DNA of 64,000 bases from Gymnothorax reevesii (GCA_029721435.1 CM056576.1:70325876-70389875); one strand, 5' to 3'. Shown: positions 47,579 through 61,247, counted from the first letter of the stretch. Program-made: numbers and translations. Notes: generated from the letters alone by a model not told the origin.

Positions 47579-47827
47579 AGAATTTTTCAGGCAATCATCT
47601 TCCACGTCAAAATTGGAGGTGTCGGTGGGGCTACTGACTTCAGGGATGTATGGGGCCTCACAGGTGCTTATGTTATCCCAGTCAATGGTACAGAAAAAGG
47701 GGTGCTGCTTGAAATCCTCAATTCCACTCTGCCCCAGTCTGTGCTCTCGACTACAGATGAGCCGGCGGATCAAGTCCTTGGCATTCTCTGAAACATCCGT
47801 CATGTGCGTTGGGAGCTGGAAGCGTTC
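47579..47827 (-). CDS. cdc42bpa: MRCK (CDC42-binding kinase alpha-like) kinase C-lobe and tail exon
   Basis: 249-bp phase 0-0 exon of 83 codons: [20 protein letters not shown], then [20 protein letters not shown] and [13 protein letters not shown]. It ends [17 protein letters not shown]. The acceptor is 'caccctctag' and the donor 'gtaagt'. It encodes the last helices of the catalytic domain (the LI.RLIC...RLG segment and HPFF) and the first half of the AGC-kinase C-terminal tail ([17 protein letters not shown]), which wraps back over the N-lobe. Join to the previous exon restores MNHK|ERFQ. No residue expected for an active kinase is missing in this part. Confidence 0.97.
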
Positions 47828-49188
47828 CTAGAGGGTGTTCCACCCAAAAAAAGAAGAATGGGGCATTTTGCATTAGGGTAAAAGGTTGACCAGACAAAAT
47901 ATACAATAAAATGTATGTGATCCAGAGATCCTAAGATATAAGTATTGACTACTCAATCAACAATCAAAAGGTTGCTTACATATGTGACTTCGCACATAGC
48001 ACTCAGGTACTAAACTTGTGTGTACTAGGTAGGAAATGCTTAAAATGCATCCAAAAATCATATTACAATTACTGCTTATTGTCATTGGTGGAAAAGAATT
48101 AGGAAATGATCGCAGTACAGCAAAACCAGAATTATACAAGAAACGCCCGCGTTTGAACACCCTCGGCCTGACTAATGAAGTGTCCCAGAACAATTACACA
48201 ATAACCAAAGTAGAATTCCACAGAACATACATTTACAAACACAAAAAATGCCCGAAGTCCCACAAAAATGTTGGAAAACTCAAATTTTTTTCACTAATCT
48301 AGAGCCCCGCATATATATGATCGTTCCCCCAGGTATAAACCCCCTAGCTCACATGCTTCATCAAAATCAGTCCACAACAAAGTTTTTTTCAAAAACGCCA
48401 AAAATGCCTTTTTTTCCCCAAAAAATAGTCTGATCTGAAAAAGTCTTTCATAGCCTGGATTCCCTACATTACCGCAAATGTTTTGGCATGGGTAACTGGT
48501 TTATTGATGCTGACTTTAGAGGTGCACACACGGACAGACAGACAGACGACGAACTGATGGCAATACCCTTCGCCTGAAGTCGGGCTGAGGGTAAAAACCA
48601 CATAGAATAGGCCGGTCAGTTGTCAGTCCTAAAATACCTGTTGAAACATACTTGACCTCATATACAGTCAACTCAAGAATTATCAGCACCCTAAAAGAAA
48701 ATATGCGAAAATTTCTCAATAATGAACAATAAAAATGTTAAACATTTTCGACTGGAACTTCTTGACAAATTATTTACGTTGTGCATAAATTCTAATGAGG
48801 TTCATACATACAGAAAACTTTTTTAACTGTTGTATATTGTTCCAAGAAACCTTGGGGTCATTCTTGACATCCTAAAGAGCATTTCAAATAACAAATTTAA
48901 ATAAAAATAAAAATTGCACCCAAAAAACTGTTTTTAATCAGAAGAATCTACGTCTGATATAATTTTGTGTTTCACACGAGGGTATAAACATGAGCTAGCA
49001 CATGTGAAACCCATTTGTCACCCATCATCATTGAAAAAAATCTAAGCATTTTAGCATTAACGCGATGACTCAAAGACCATTCTATAGATCCATTTCAAAT
49101 TTTATATGCCTTTAGATCTCATCAAGACAGAGAACTGGATTGATTTTGGGCTTTACATTATGAATAATAACAATTATTAGTACTATTC
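47828..49188. other. intronic sequence, nothing recognised
   Basis: Part of the 6.1-kb intron. A 'cggacagacagacagacgac' run near 48532 and a weak hairpin 'cttcgcctgaagtcgggc' near 48569 resemble the GGAC-type elements elsewhere. Confidence 0.4.
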
Positions 49189-49192
49189 TTAA

Positions 49193-49331
49193 CCCTAGTC
49201 CTGCCGGTCACTGATATATAGATGACGCACACTCGTTTCCCTGTGTGCCAGTGGTCGATATATCGTTCCCTGGTAGCCATTTCCCTGTATGCCGGTCCTC
49301 GATATGCATTAGCCTAAAGGCGGGACTGGGG
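49193..49331. mobile_element. piggyBac-type miniature element, 139 bp
   Basis: Inverted ends CCCTAGTCCTGCC (49193) and GGCGGGACTGGGG (to 49331). The flank is TTAA at the left and TTAC at the right. Internal 'gatatatcg'/'cgatatgc' motifs add to the symmetry. No coding capacity. Confidence 0.65.
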
Positions 49332-49335
49332 TTAC

Positions 49336-50077
49336 TACGATGCCTAAACTCAATCCAGTTCTCCATCTTGATAAGATCTAAAGACGACTAAAATTATTTT
49401 CTCCTTTTTTTTGTGTTTCCGCGCATGTTGCTCTATGAGAGCTTTCATCTGTCTGCTGGTATGTTTGTTGGTGCTCACTCCAGCATTCACCAAGCTATTG
49501 ATTTGTTATTTATTATATCGGCAAAACTTGATTTTATAATATTGATGAAATAATCATTGCTGCTGTGTTTGCGTCCACCACAGATCCTTCCTATTAATTT
49601 GAATTTTCAAAAAGTATTTTGTAGACTATTTTCACATTTTAAATGCCTTAAGATCTTATCAAGATGGGGAATTTGATTCATTTTGGGCATTGTATTACTA
49701 CTAATAATAAATTAATTAATCAATTCATTTCCTGAAACACCGGTTTTTTGGGAGCTTTTGCCAATACACCATAAGCTATTGGGGTTTACACTATGGGCCT
49801 TGTTGTTAACTGTTTTTGGATGTTTACCACCATGGGTGGTCTTGATGCTTAACCACACATGCCATCCACAGTTTCCCTTAGAAAAAAAACTGGTGCTGGT
49901 CCATCTGTCCTGGAAGATGTCAATCTCTCGGACAAATGGGAGAAATTCCAGTCAGACTTTATCAGCGATTATAACACTTAAAATTGATAGGCAGGCAACA
50001 ACGATTTACATAATCAGGGCATGCAGCTTTGATGTCAAGAGATTTGCATGCTTAACGCCATTTTAAAAATATATAAG
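49336..50077. other. intronic sequence, nothing recognised
   Basis: No feature supported. The phrases near 49090-49140 and 49650-49690 ('cttatcaagatggggaattt') are partly repeated. Confidence 0.4.
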
Positions 50078-51124
50078 TGTTATGATTCTACTGTTGCCTG
50101 ACCATGTTTTCGTGATGACCCTGACTCCAAGCCATGTTTTCTGATTCAGTCCATGCCATGTTTTGTATTTTGCCTGTCTTTCTTTGTTATGTCCTTGTCT
50201 GCCATTTCCCATAATCACTGTTTAGTTATCATTCTGGTTTTTGTAATTCTCATACTATGCAGTGCACATTGTCTCCTCAGTCTTGTCTAGCGTTCAGAGA
50301 GTTTTATTTCCCCAGTCTTGGGGTGCCACAGTTTCAGGCGATTTCATGGTTTCTGGGTTTCCAAACATTCCTTTCAATCTCGTTTGCTTCCTTCGCCTTG
50401 CTGTACTATCTTTACTGACAAATACGAACGGTAAATTATTTTAGATAAATTACTAACACTAACTGACATTGTTTATGGTACTAAATTATTAACAAGCACA
50501 AGAGATTGTATAGCTGCACATTACTAATTGACTAACGAGCTCTCAGCACTCGCTCTGCTCTAGTCTCCGCTCTTTGCCTTCACTCAATTTACTTCGCTGT
50601 GCTTCAGCGGATTCTCTGCACCTTGTTAAACACTGTTCTGCCTCTCACTCTGTGCACTTACGAACTCCCTAACCGGAGCAGTTTGTTCATCAAAGGCTGT
50701 CTGTGTAATCCCTGTCCGCGTTTTGGCTTTCACCAATTTTCATGTAAGGTGCTTCCTCTTGTTCATCCCTTTGTTAATTAGTCTGATCCAACCCACCGGT
50801 TCCCCATTATAGCATGTGACTTCCTGTATGTGTATTTAAGCAGTCATTTCACTTCCAGCTCTTGTCTGAACATTTTCCCTGGTTTGCTTGTGCTGCGATC
50901 GTTTATGCCTTGTACTCTTAGTGTTTTACTTCTGACTAGAACGTCCCGGATTTAGATTTTGGCTTAACCTTTGATATTCCTGTGCCCGTGTACCGTACCC
51001 GCTTTGCCCAACCCTGAGTTTTGTCTTTGCTGCCCTGTTTACGAATTGGAGTAAGTCTACTGGATTTTGGCTTTGGTCTCACCTCTGATATTCCTGTGCC
51101 TGTGTAAAGAACCTAGACTGTACA
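50078..51124 (+). repeat. Possible solo LTR (Gypsy-like)
   Basis: About 1 kb of GC-moderate, C/T-rich sequence beginning 'tgttatgattctactg' and ending 'aacctagactgtaca'. It contains a TATTTAAG box at 50833-50840 and the pairs 'ttgatattcctgtgcccgtg' and 'ctgatattcctgtgcctgtg' near 50970 and 51078. A second partial copy of 'gctttgcccaaccctgagtt' lies at 51658. The composition and ends resemble fish Gypsy LTRs, but no convincing target duplication or internal coding region is present. Confidence 0.35.
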
Positions 51125-51640
51125 AAAAGATGGACGCAGCACCCTTGTCTGAAAAATGAAGCTCATGCGGAAGTACCGTGAAATGGCATTCAATTTAATG
51201 GCCAATAGATGGCGACGTCGGTGGTTGCAGAAAGAAGTTCAATGCTATAGCAGTCTAGGGAAAATGACCCTACTTTCCTACCTGATTTTTCATTTCAATA
51301 ATGATTTTTCACACTATTTTATGGTAGCTATAGCAAGTTTCAAGTCTCCTTCGATATATCATGATGTTCATTTTTGTAAATTATGGTCCCATATAGACTA
51401 GAGTAAAGGATAGAGCCAGAATATGCTTTAGGGGCGTGGCTACCCTCTGGTCCTCGTCCGATACGGTCAGATCCAGGGCCACGGTCCTTCCCGCATTCTC
51501 AATACACGCTCTCGTCCAATCACATCCAGTTTCAAAATAACAACATGGCGCAATTCAAATTGCCAAAATCATGGCTTTCTTTATGGTATGTTGAAACCAA
51601 TGGGTGACGTCACGGTAGCTTCGTCCATCTTTTCATACAG
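51125..51640. other. intronic sequence with fish-type repeat end
   Basis: The end 'cttttcatacagtctatgg' (51628-51646), preceded by 'gggtgacgtcacggtagct', is a phrase I recognise as a frequent teleost repeat. Its left limit was not found. Confidence 0.4.
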
Positions 51641-51657
51641 TCTATGGAACCCAACCT

Positions 51658-52240
51658 GCTTTGCCCGACCCAGAGTTTTGCGTTTGCTGCCCTGTATATG
51701 AATTGGATTACGACTACCCAAACTGATCATGAAATAAGGGGTCCGAGACGACTGCAGGTGAGTGCAAGTACTGTTCAACGCCGTCTAGGTGACCAAAACA
51801 TGCGTGCACATTGCCCCTACAGAAAACCAATTTTTTGCCCATTTACGCATTGCTGCCCTTAGTGGGGTCGGTCAGCGACAGTCCTTGTTTCCATACTCAG
51901 ACAGAAACAGGGAAATAAAGTGCCAAAACATGACGCAGAGGCAGGTGTCCCCAGTCAGAAGTAAAGCGTTCCTACACCTATTGATGAGCAAAAACTGGGT
52001 TTTCGGTACGGGTCATGTGCACGCATGTGTTGCTCACTTAGACGGCTTCGAACTGTACTTGCACTCACCCACAGTCGTCTCAAACCCCTCGTCTCATGAT
52101 CAGTTTGAGTTGCTGTCCAGAATCTGTCAGGTACAGGCTGTAACCAGATGTGGCGCTCTTGAGCTACCACAGTCCCTCGTAGCTGCCCTAAGCGGGGTCG
52201 GTAAGTGACAGTGCCTGTATTCCATTCTCAGATAGACAGC
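51658..52240. mobile_element. Rearranged Tc1-like fragments in inverted arrangement
   Basis: 51715-51835 and 51985-52110 are reverse complements of one another. They contain Tc1-transposase-like code (TQTDHETRGLRRLWVSASTV then RSRLSEQHMRAHDPY on the minus strand; a similar reading on the plus strand). The flanking phrase 'ggggtcggtcagcgacagt' (51874) recurs directly at 52193. The structure is a duplicated and inverted transposase segment, not an intact element. Confidence 0.65.
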
Positions 52241-52636
52241 GGACTAATTGTTGAGCGGTGGTCAGTGCAAATGACGCACCACCTCTCAGCAGATGAGACC
52301 TGCTGTAACATGCCAATGGCTTTTTCGCTCTCCTGTGCCACAAGCCGTTCCATTTTCTTGATGTTTTTTTGGTTGGCCTTATGAAAGATACTGAATGCAC
52401 CCAAAAGAATAAGTCAAGCATCACTGTACATTTCAAAAACAACAACAACAACAATGTCCGTAATAACTGAAATGCTTGGCGCATCCACGTGGCGAACGTC
52501 GGGATTACAACACCACGCGCTTTTCTCTATTTCTACTCGTATCTCATGGGGAAACCAATAAAAATCAATTGATTCTTCAATTTACAGCAAATACAGTACA
52601 TACCTCACCGGTTCGTTTTTAATGGCGGCAAGTATA

Positions 52637-52710
52637 CTGCTCAAAAAAATAAAGGGAACACTTAAACAACACAATAGAACTCCAAATGTTCCCTTTATTT
52701 TTTTGAGCAG
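52637..52710. mobile_element. 74-bp Tc1-type hairpin miniature element
   Basis: Perfect 24-bp TIRs beginning CTGCTCAAAAAAATAAAGGG, separated by only 26 bp, with TA on both sides (52635-52636 and 52711-52712). It has no coding capacity. The TIR sequence is one I associate with abundant Tc1-like elements of fishes. The perfect arms suggest recent origin or replication as a hairpin. Confidence 0.88.
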
Positions 52711-52847
52711 TATATATTACCGCTAAACATCTCCTGGTACTTATGAATAACATCCAGTTACCTACCCCATGCACCCCTAGGCCTGTGAGGGCTGTATTAT
52801 TTGTGCATTGTCAGTCAGGGGTGCCAGCAATTTTGGAGCCCACTGTA

Positions 52848-53310
52848 TATGTCTCCAATACAAACCTTGGCTCTCTCTGAGACCATTTTGGTGATAAAAG
52901 TCATTGTAATTTCACTGTGTCAAGTTTCACCTTCGAAGTTCACCGACAGTCAAGTTGAATGTCACCAAAGTAAGTTCATGTGACTTCCTAGATACCCGTA
53001 ACACAAAACTAGGCTCCATCTGTGACCATTTTAGCGATACAAGTCATTGAATTTTCACAAGCTTACATTTGACCATCGAAGGTCAATATATGAAGGTCAT
53101 CAAATGAGAGTTCAAAAACAACTTTCTACATGTCTCCAATACATACCTAGGCTCCATCTGTGACCATTTTGGCAATACAAGTCATCGTAATTGTATTATG
53201 CAAGTTTGACCTTCAAAGGTCATCATCAGTCAAGTTGAATGTCACCAAATGAAAGTTCATATGTGACTACCTGTAAGTCTGTAATCCAAACTTAGGGTCT
53301 TTCTGTGACC
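52848..53310. repeat. AGGTCA-type repeat family, copy 3
   Basis: Three to four tandem units of about 140-147 bp ('aggctccatctgtgaccatt' near 53016 and 53148). Half-sites include TGACCT at 53207-53212 and AGGTCA at 53217-53222, an everted pair with a 4-bp spacer. Confidence 0.8.
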
Positions 53311-54815
<1,505 letters not shown>

Positions 54816-54817
54816 TA

Positions 54818-56425
54818 CAATTCCATTGAAGTTAGGGAAATTGTGTAAAATGTGCATAAAAACAGAATAATTTGCGACCCATATTTTATTCACAATAGAA
54901 CACAGACAACGTATCAGATGTTAAAAGTGAGACGTTTTACCATTTCATGAAAAATATTAGATCTCTTTGAATTTGATGGCAGCAACACACCTGAAAAAGG
55001 TTGGGACAGGGCCATGTTTACCAATGTGTAGCATCCCCGCTTCCTTTAACAACAGTCTGTAAACGTCTGGGAAGTAAGGAGACCAATTGCTGGAGTTTTG
55101 GGAGAGCAATGTTGTCCCACTCTTGTTTGATGAAGGATTCCATCTGCTCAAACGTCATGGGTCCTCTTTGCCGGATTTTTCGTTTTATGATGGACCAAGA
55201 CAGGCAGGCCAGTTCAGCACCTGGACTTTTCTACAGCAAGCCCATGCTGTTGTGATGGATGCAGTATATGGTTTAGCATCATCTTGCAGCAATATGCAAG
55301 GCCTGCACTGAAAGAGACATTGTCTGGATGGGAGCATATCGAGGGCTGACTGCAATAGACAGTTATGTCCAGATGTTATATATTGGACGCAACTGTTTAT
55401 TGCAGTCAGCCCTCAATATGTCGTTGTAAAACCTCCAGATCCTTTTCAGCACTGATAGTGCCTTGCCAGATGTGTAAGCTACCCACACTATTGGCACTAA
55501 TGCAACTTCATACCATCAGAGAAGCAGACTTTTGAACTGAGCGCTGATAAGCTGGATGGTCTCTCTCCTCTTTTGTTGGCAGGACACGGTGTCTGTAGTT
55601 TCCAAAAAGAACTTCAAATTTTGAACAATCTCACCGCAGAACAGTTTTCCATTTCGCCTCAGTCCATTTTAAATGAGCTTTGGCCCAGAGAAGACAGCGA
55701 CATTTCTGAATCGTGTTCACGTATGGCTTCTTCTTTGCATGATACAGCTTTAAATTGCATTTGTGGATTGCACCACGGACGTTCACGAACAATGATTTCT
55801 GGAAATGTTCCTGAGCCCATGCAGTGGATTCCAGTGTAGAATCAGGCCTATTTTTTAAGCAGTGCCGCCCAAAGATCACAAGTATCCAAAACTGTCCTTC
55901 AGCCTAGTCCCTTGCGCACATACATTTCTCCACATTCTCTGAATCTTTTGATGATACTGTGTACTGTGGATGGTGGGATATTCAAAGTCTTCGGAATTTT
56001 ACATTGAGGAACATTTTTAGATGCAGTTTTTCGGAGATTGGTGAACCTCTACCCATCTTTACTTCTGAGAGAGACTGCCTTTCGGAAATGTTTTTTTTTT
56101 TTTTACAACCAGTCATATTATTGACCTGTTGTCAATTAAGCCAATTAGTTGTAAAATGCTTCTCCAGTTATTTTTTAATAGTACCACTTACTTTTCAAGC
56201 CTTTTGTTGTCTCTGTCCCAACTTTTTTGAGATGTGTTGCTGCCATCAATTTTGAAATGAGCTAATGCTTCTCATAAAATGGTAAAATGTCTCACTTTCA
56301 ATATCTGAAATGTTGTCTATGTTCTATTGTGAATAAAATGTGGGTTTATGAGATTTGCAAATCATTGCATTCTGTTTTTATTCATGTTTTACACAACATC
56401 CCAACTTGATTAGAATTGGGGTTTG
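54818..56425 (-). mobile_element. Tc1-like transposon, decayed, TA-flanked
   Basis: Ends are inverted: 'caattccattgaagttaggg' (54818) against the complement of 'gattagaattggggtttg' (to 56425), flanked by TA. The TIRs extend inward for about 200 bp ('attcacaatagaacacagac' at 54890 against 'gttctattgtgaataaaatg' at 56321). The minus-strand transposase at 55879-55631 reads HLKWTEAKWKTVLR at its end and MIFGRHCLKNRPDS at its start, and is broken elsewhere. 'agggctgactgcaatagaca' near 55342 is inverted at 55392, a local hairpin. Confidence 0.82.
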
Positions 56426-56427
56426 TA

Positions 56428-58189
56428 CTATTTAGCTAGCCAGCAAATTGATTTCAATTTTATGCAAAGAAGACATGGGCACATTTAGATCGGTGTGCTG
56501 TTGGCTGTAGGCCTAAAGAAATTGGTTCAAACCAATGAAGCCAACTGGGTAAGCCAGTAGCCTTAATATACAGAGAATACAGACCACTGTAACATAAGGA
56601 ATTATCCATATTGGGTGAAAAGTGGAATCTGTCAATGCTACAGAACACGTACTGTAGGTTTAAACATACAATGTTTTCCGTAATGGGTGATCACAGGAAA
56701 CTGTACACTGTACAGAATACAAAATGCAAATATACAGAACTTAGATCGGCAGAAGTATTCACAATTCATACCCTTACAAATTAACTGTCCATTTTATAAT
56801 CGAAGGAAGTATCGAAAAATCGTACTGAAGATACACTGTAAATGTTCAGATTTTTTCCCCCCCATTCTTAAGTCAAAGGAACTGTCCATAAACATTACTA
56901 AAAATGTCCTGGTAACGTTATTTTGTTTTGCAAAGACATTAGGTCTATCCATTTTCAACCAAATTTTTTCATACAGTATCAGATAATTCCTTTTACTTAC
57001 AGCAAGAAAGGCAAAAGATCATAACACCTAGATATGGCGATTATTTCTGAAGACAATTTACTGATAATAAATTGATATTGATATTATATTTCTAGCTGGA
57101 TGACTATGAAATCTAAAGGATAACTTTATCAGCAACACAATTGGATAGCCTGCATATAGCTACATAACTCCATCCAGCCGCCAACATCTCGACTGAGTCA
57201 GTGAATTAATACTTTTTTAACTTCTTTAGTTCATTATCAAATCTGTACTGTGCATTATACCAGGTGCTGTTGTTTCATTATATTGGCTGCTTAAGTGACT
57301 ATGTAAACACACCCCCCATATAAAAGGCATGGATTTGAGGTCTTGTCCCACTTTGCTTCCTCAAAATTTCTCCACGCCACACCACTGGCTAGGAATAGAA
57401 ACTTTGAAGGACCTTTACCAATGACCGCTTCCCAAATTCTAGTATGCATGCTGAGACAATAATGATATGGAGAGAAGAATTTAATCTGTGACAAGTATTT
57501 TCTTGCCAATGTGACATTTTATGAATGGGACACTCCATGTTAAAAGAAGCAGTGCACTGCGTTACAGACAGTCTGTAAATGAGTTTGTATATGAATTCAC
57601 TTTGTAAACAGAGTACCTTTGTAACAGCATAGGAGTGATAAGCCTTTTTGATTTGTCCTTCTCCTGTTTTTGGTCAGGAGTTCAGTCATTTCTTTTAGGG
57701 AAGATTAAGGTTTGTTGAGGCAATGTTGGGTAGTTCTGTTGGCCTTTTTAATCATCTCTGTAGCTCATTAAAACTGATGCTCAACCTGACGTGGCCCATC
57801 CTGTTGGCTTTCTTAGGAGTGGAAAGACTCGGGTTCGCACTTCATGATGTGTCTAGGTTTCCCGTAGGCCGCGGACATAACAATTGAATTTTATAGCAGA
57901 CAGTATGAAAACAAAATATTAAATGTTTTCTGGGCAACCTCATTTTAATTGTAAATATACATCCGTTCCTGCCATTCAGGCCTGCATTGCATTCCAAAAA
58001 GTTGGGACAGGCAATTAAAAAAGGACTAATAATCAGGTAAAAAAAAAATCTGAATAATGATGTGATAAGAAAAAGATGATACCACTTGGTGCTTGTAATC
58101 ATTTTTAGTAAAAAAAAAAAAATTATAGTAATAATTAGACCAAGGGTCCTGTAGCTTACCAGCAAGCAATCTTAAAGTGATGATAAAAG
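56428..58189. other. intronic sequence, mostly unrecognised
   Basis: Part of the 9.8-kb intron. At 57992-58015 'ttccaaaaagttgggacagg' resembles the inner end of the Tc1-like family at 54818. Nothing else identified. Confidence 0.4.
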
Positions 58190-58262
58190 TTATGAATATT
58201 TCATAAGAAATTTGACCTTTGAATCATGTCAATGTCAAGGTTACAAAATAAAAGTTCACATA
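58190..58262. repeat. AGGTCA-type repeat family, left fragment interrupted by Tc1 copy B
   Basis: 'gaatatttcataagaaatttgacc' to 'aaggttacaaaataaaagttcacatata' resembles the ~140-bp units at 59.9-60.5 kb. The Tc1-like element at 58265 probably inserted into the array, which resumes at 59900. Confidence 0.55.
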
Positions 58263-58264
58263 TA

Positions 58265-59896
58265 CAGTATCTCACAAAAGTGAGTACACCCTTCACATTT
58301 CGACTATTAATTTAGAATATCTTTTTAAGGGACAACGTTACAGACATGAAAACTGAATATGTTCTAGAGTAGTCATTGCACAATAGGTGTAGATTTACTG
58401 CACTGTCCAAATAACTGAACAAACGGTCACCATTTCCAAAATGGGTGGCAACAAAAGGGAGCACACCTCACCGTCAACATGCCAAATTGTGTCCATAGTG
58501 TCAATATTTAGCGTGACCGCCATTGTTGTCCAGCACTGCCTTGATTCTCCGAGGCATGGAATTCACCTGAGCTGCACAGGTTGTTGCTGGGATCCTCCAC
58601 TCCTCCATGAAAACATCACGGAGCTGGTGGATGTTGGACACCTGCTGCTCCTCCACCTTCCTCTTGAGGATGCCCTACCGGTGCTCAATGAGATTCAGGT
58701 CTGGAGACATACTTGGCCATACCATCACCTTCAGCTTCTTCAGGAAGGCAGTTGTCATCTTGGAGGTGTGTTTCAGGTCGTTATCATGTTGGAAAACAGC
58801 CGTGCGGCCCAGTTTCTGAAGGGAGGGCGTCATGTTCAGCTTCAGAATCTCACAGTACATGTTGGATCCATTATTCCATTATTCCATTATTCCATTAAGT
58901 GCAGCTCCCCAGGACCAGAAGCACTCATGCAGCCCCAGACCATAATGCTGTCAGCACCATGTTTGACTGTAGGCAGTACACACTTGTTTTGATACTTCTC
59001 ACCGGGGCGCCGCCGCACATGCTGGACACCATCTGAGCCGAACAAGTTTATCTTGGTCTCGTCAGACCACAGAACATGGTTCTAGTAGTTCATGTTCTTG
59101 GAATGGTTGTCTTCAACAAACTGTTTTCAGGCTTTCTTGTGGGCTAGCTTCAGAAGAGGCTTCCATCTTGGCTGACGGCCATGCAGACCAACTTTGCGCA
59201 GAGCATGGCGTATGGTCTGAGCACTGACAGGCTGTTATACCACTGCTACAACCTTGTTAGCAATGCTGCCAGCACTCCTGCGTCTGTTTTCTGATGCCTC
59301 TGTGCACCTGGCACAGAGCACGAGGACTCAACCTCTTCGGTCGACCCTGACGAGGCCTTTTCCGAGCTGAACTCGTCTTGGAAAACCGCTGGATAACCTT
59401 GGCCACCGTGCTGTAGCTCAGTTTCATGGTTTCACAGATCTTCTTGCAGCTTAGACCATCTTTGTGGAGAGCAACAATTCTCTTTTTCAGATCCTCAGAG
59501 AGTTCTTTCCCATGAGGTGCCATGTTGACCCTACAGTGACCAGAATGAGAGCATTGCACCCAAAGCACCACAATTTAACCCTTCAACATGTTGCACAACC
59601 TCATATAGCCCAGTTGAACAGACAAAAGCATGAACACGATGAACAAGTCGCGTTTCATTGCTTGGTTGACCATTATCAATTGGGGTGTGTACTCACTTTT
59701 GTTGCCATCCATTTTGGAAATAGTGACTGTTTGTTCAGGTATTTGGACAGTGCTGTAAATCTACACTGCTACACATATTGTACAATGACTACTCTAGAAT
59801 ATATTCAAGTTTCACTTCTGTTGCATTGTCCCTTGAAAAGATATAATAAATTAATAGTCAAAATGTGAGGGGTGTACTCACTTTTGTGAGATACTG
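58265..59896 (-). mobile_element. Tc1-like transposon (copy B), opposite orientation to copy A
   Basis: TIRs start CAGTATCTCACAAAAGTGAG (58265) and end CTTTTGTGAGATACTG (59896). TA precedes the left end; CA follows the right end where TA is expected, a point change. The same family as 6159-8146 but with no insertion in the TIR. A decayed transposase occupies the minus strand. A short tandem 'attattcc' run lies near 58870. Confidence 0.9.
58600..59571 (-). pseudogene. Tc1-like transposase pseudogene (copy B)
   Basis: The minus frame from 59571 reads MAPHGKELSEDLKKRIVALH after a short leader, then KKICETMKLSYSTVAKVIQR and GRPKRLSPRAL (DNA-binding region). It loses frame near 59260. Catalytic-domain pieces follow: [19 protein letters not shown] (second aspartate) and [10 protein letters not shown] at 58675, where the third glutamate is present. 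Several stops; inactive. Confidence 0.88.
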
Positions 59897-59899
59897 CAT

Positions 59900-61030
59900 T
59901 TATAAGACCTCTTGTAATAATTTGTACAATCCTATGCACTGAAGCAGTTTTGGCGATACATGTAATTTAAAATTCAATATGTCAATTGTGAACTTTAAAG
60001 GTCACAGAAGGTTGAGTTCAGCAAATCGACTTTATATATGACTTTCTAAAAGTCTCTAATACAAACTTAGGCTCCATCTGTGACCATTTTGGCAATACAA
60101 GTCATTGTATTATGTCAAGTGTGACCTTCAAAGGTCACCTACAGTCAAGATGGAAGTCACAAAATGAAAGTTAAGTGTGACTTCCTATACGTCTCCAAAA
60201 CAAACCTACGCTCTACCTGTTACGATTTTGCTGATACAAGTCATTGAAATTTCATTGTAAAGTTTGTCCATTGAAGGTCACTGAAGGTCAACTTCAAGGT
60301 TGCCAAATTAAACTTAGAACATGACCTCCTATATGCCCACAATAGAAACCTAAGCTCTATCAGTAAGAGTTTTGGTGATAGAAGTCATTGAAATTTCACC
60401 ATGTGAAGTTTGACCGTCGAAGGTCAAGTTCAAGGCCACCAAATGAAAGTTAATATATGGCTTCCTATAAGTGTTCAATACATATATTTTCTAAATTTTC
60501 TATGTTTTCAAGCCTAGAAGCCTTTGAAAACTGTAACATTTTGCTTGACCTCAAGTTTGACCTTTAAGGGTCATCTGAGGTCAACTTTAACGCAGTCAAA
60601 TTTGGTGATATATGACTTCCTAAATGTCAATAATACAAACTTAATCTCTATCTCCAACAATTTGGCCTCCACAGACCATCTTGCATATTCATAAAGTACG
60701 GTGCCCCCACTAGACCCACTTCCGTAAATTCAATCAAAATGGCGCTCGCACTGAACATTGACAGTACCAAGGAAGGTTGATGTCTTATTTAAAAAAAAAA
60801 AAAAAAAGGTATCGCACAGTTTTTGAGAAATTATTTTTTTTAATTTCTCAGTCCCATCTTTAGCATAGGCACCAAAATTTCAAGGGCCCATAAAATGGAC
60901 ATAAATGATTCAATCAAAAATCTGTAAAAAAAAATAATAAATAAATAAAAATAAAAAAATGACTGGAGATACGGTCTAGTAGTATGTTTTGGCAAATTTA
61001 CATGAAAAATCATCAGGCCATAAAAAGATA
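59900..61030. repeat. AGGTCA-type repeat family, copy 4 (longest)
   Basis: Tandem ~140-bp units start near 60052, 60191 and 60335, followed by the family's distal section (60500-61030). Half-site arrangements: everted TGACCT/AGGTCA at 60122-60137 and direct AGGTCA/AGGTCA at 60275-60290, both with 4-bp spacers. 60545-60583 has further TGACCT and AGGTCA motifs. An A17 run lies near 60790. The distal part matches 37205-37700 closely. Confidence 0.85.
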
Positions 61031-61247
61031 AACAAGTGTTGCCACTAAACGTGGCCACGTCCCCCGCCAGGTCACAGAAATCGACTGGGATCGGCGTACA
61101 CTAATACACATTGAAGCCAAAGATGAATGAAAATTGGTCAAACCGTTCTTGAGATATTGCGTTCACAGCAAACGGGACGTGACGGACCGACAGAGCTGAA
61201 TACTATGTCCCCCACTCCGCTCGCTACCGCGGCGGTGGGGGACAAAA
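61031..61247. mobile_element. GC-rich hairpin insertion inside the repeat tail
   Basis: Absent from the copy at 37.7 kb, where 'catcaggcca' is followed within ~20 bp by 'gacgacggacgccac'; here the two are ~230 bp apart. The insert contains 'gtcccccgcc' and 'ggtgggggac', able to pair, and 'ttcttgagatattgcgttca'. It belongs with the GGAC/hairpin-type elements at 24781 and 26255. Confidence 0.6.

Noticed and set aside
58441..58992. 183-residue plus-strand frame
   Set aside because: Antisense shadow of the Tc1-like transposase pseudogene (copy B).
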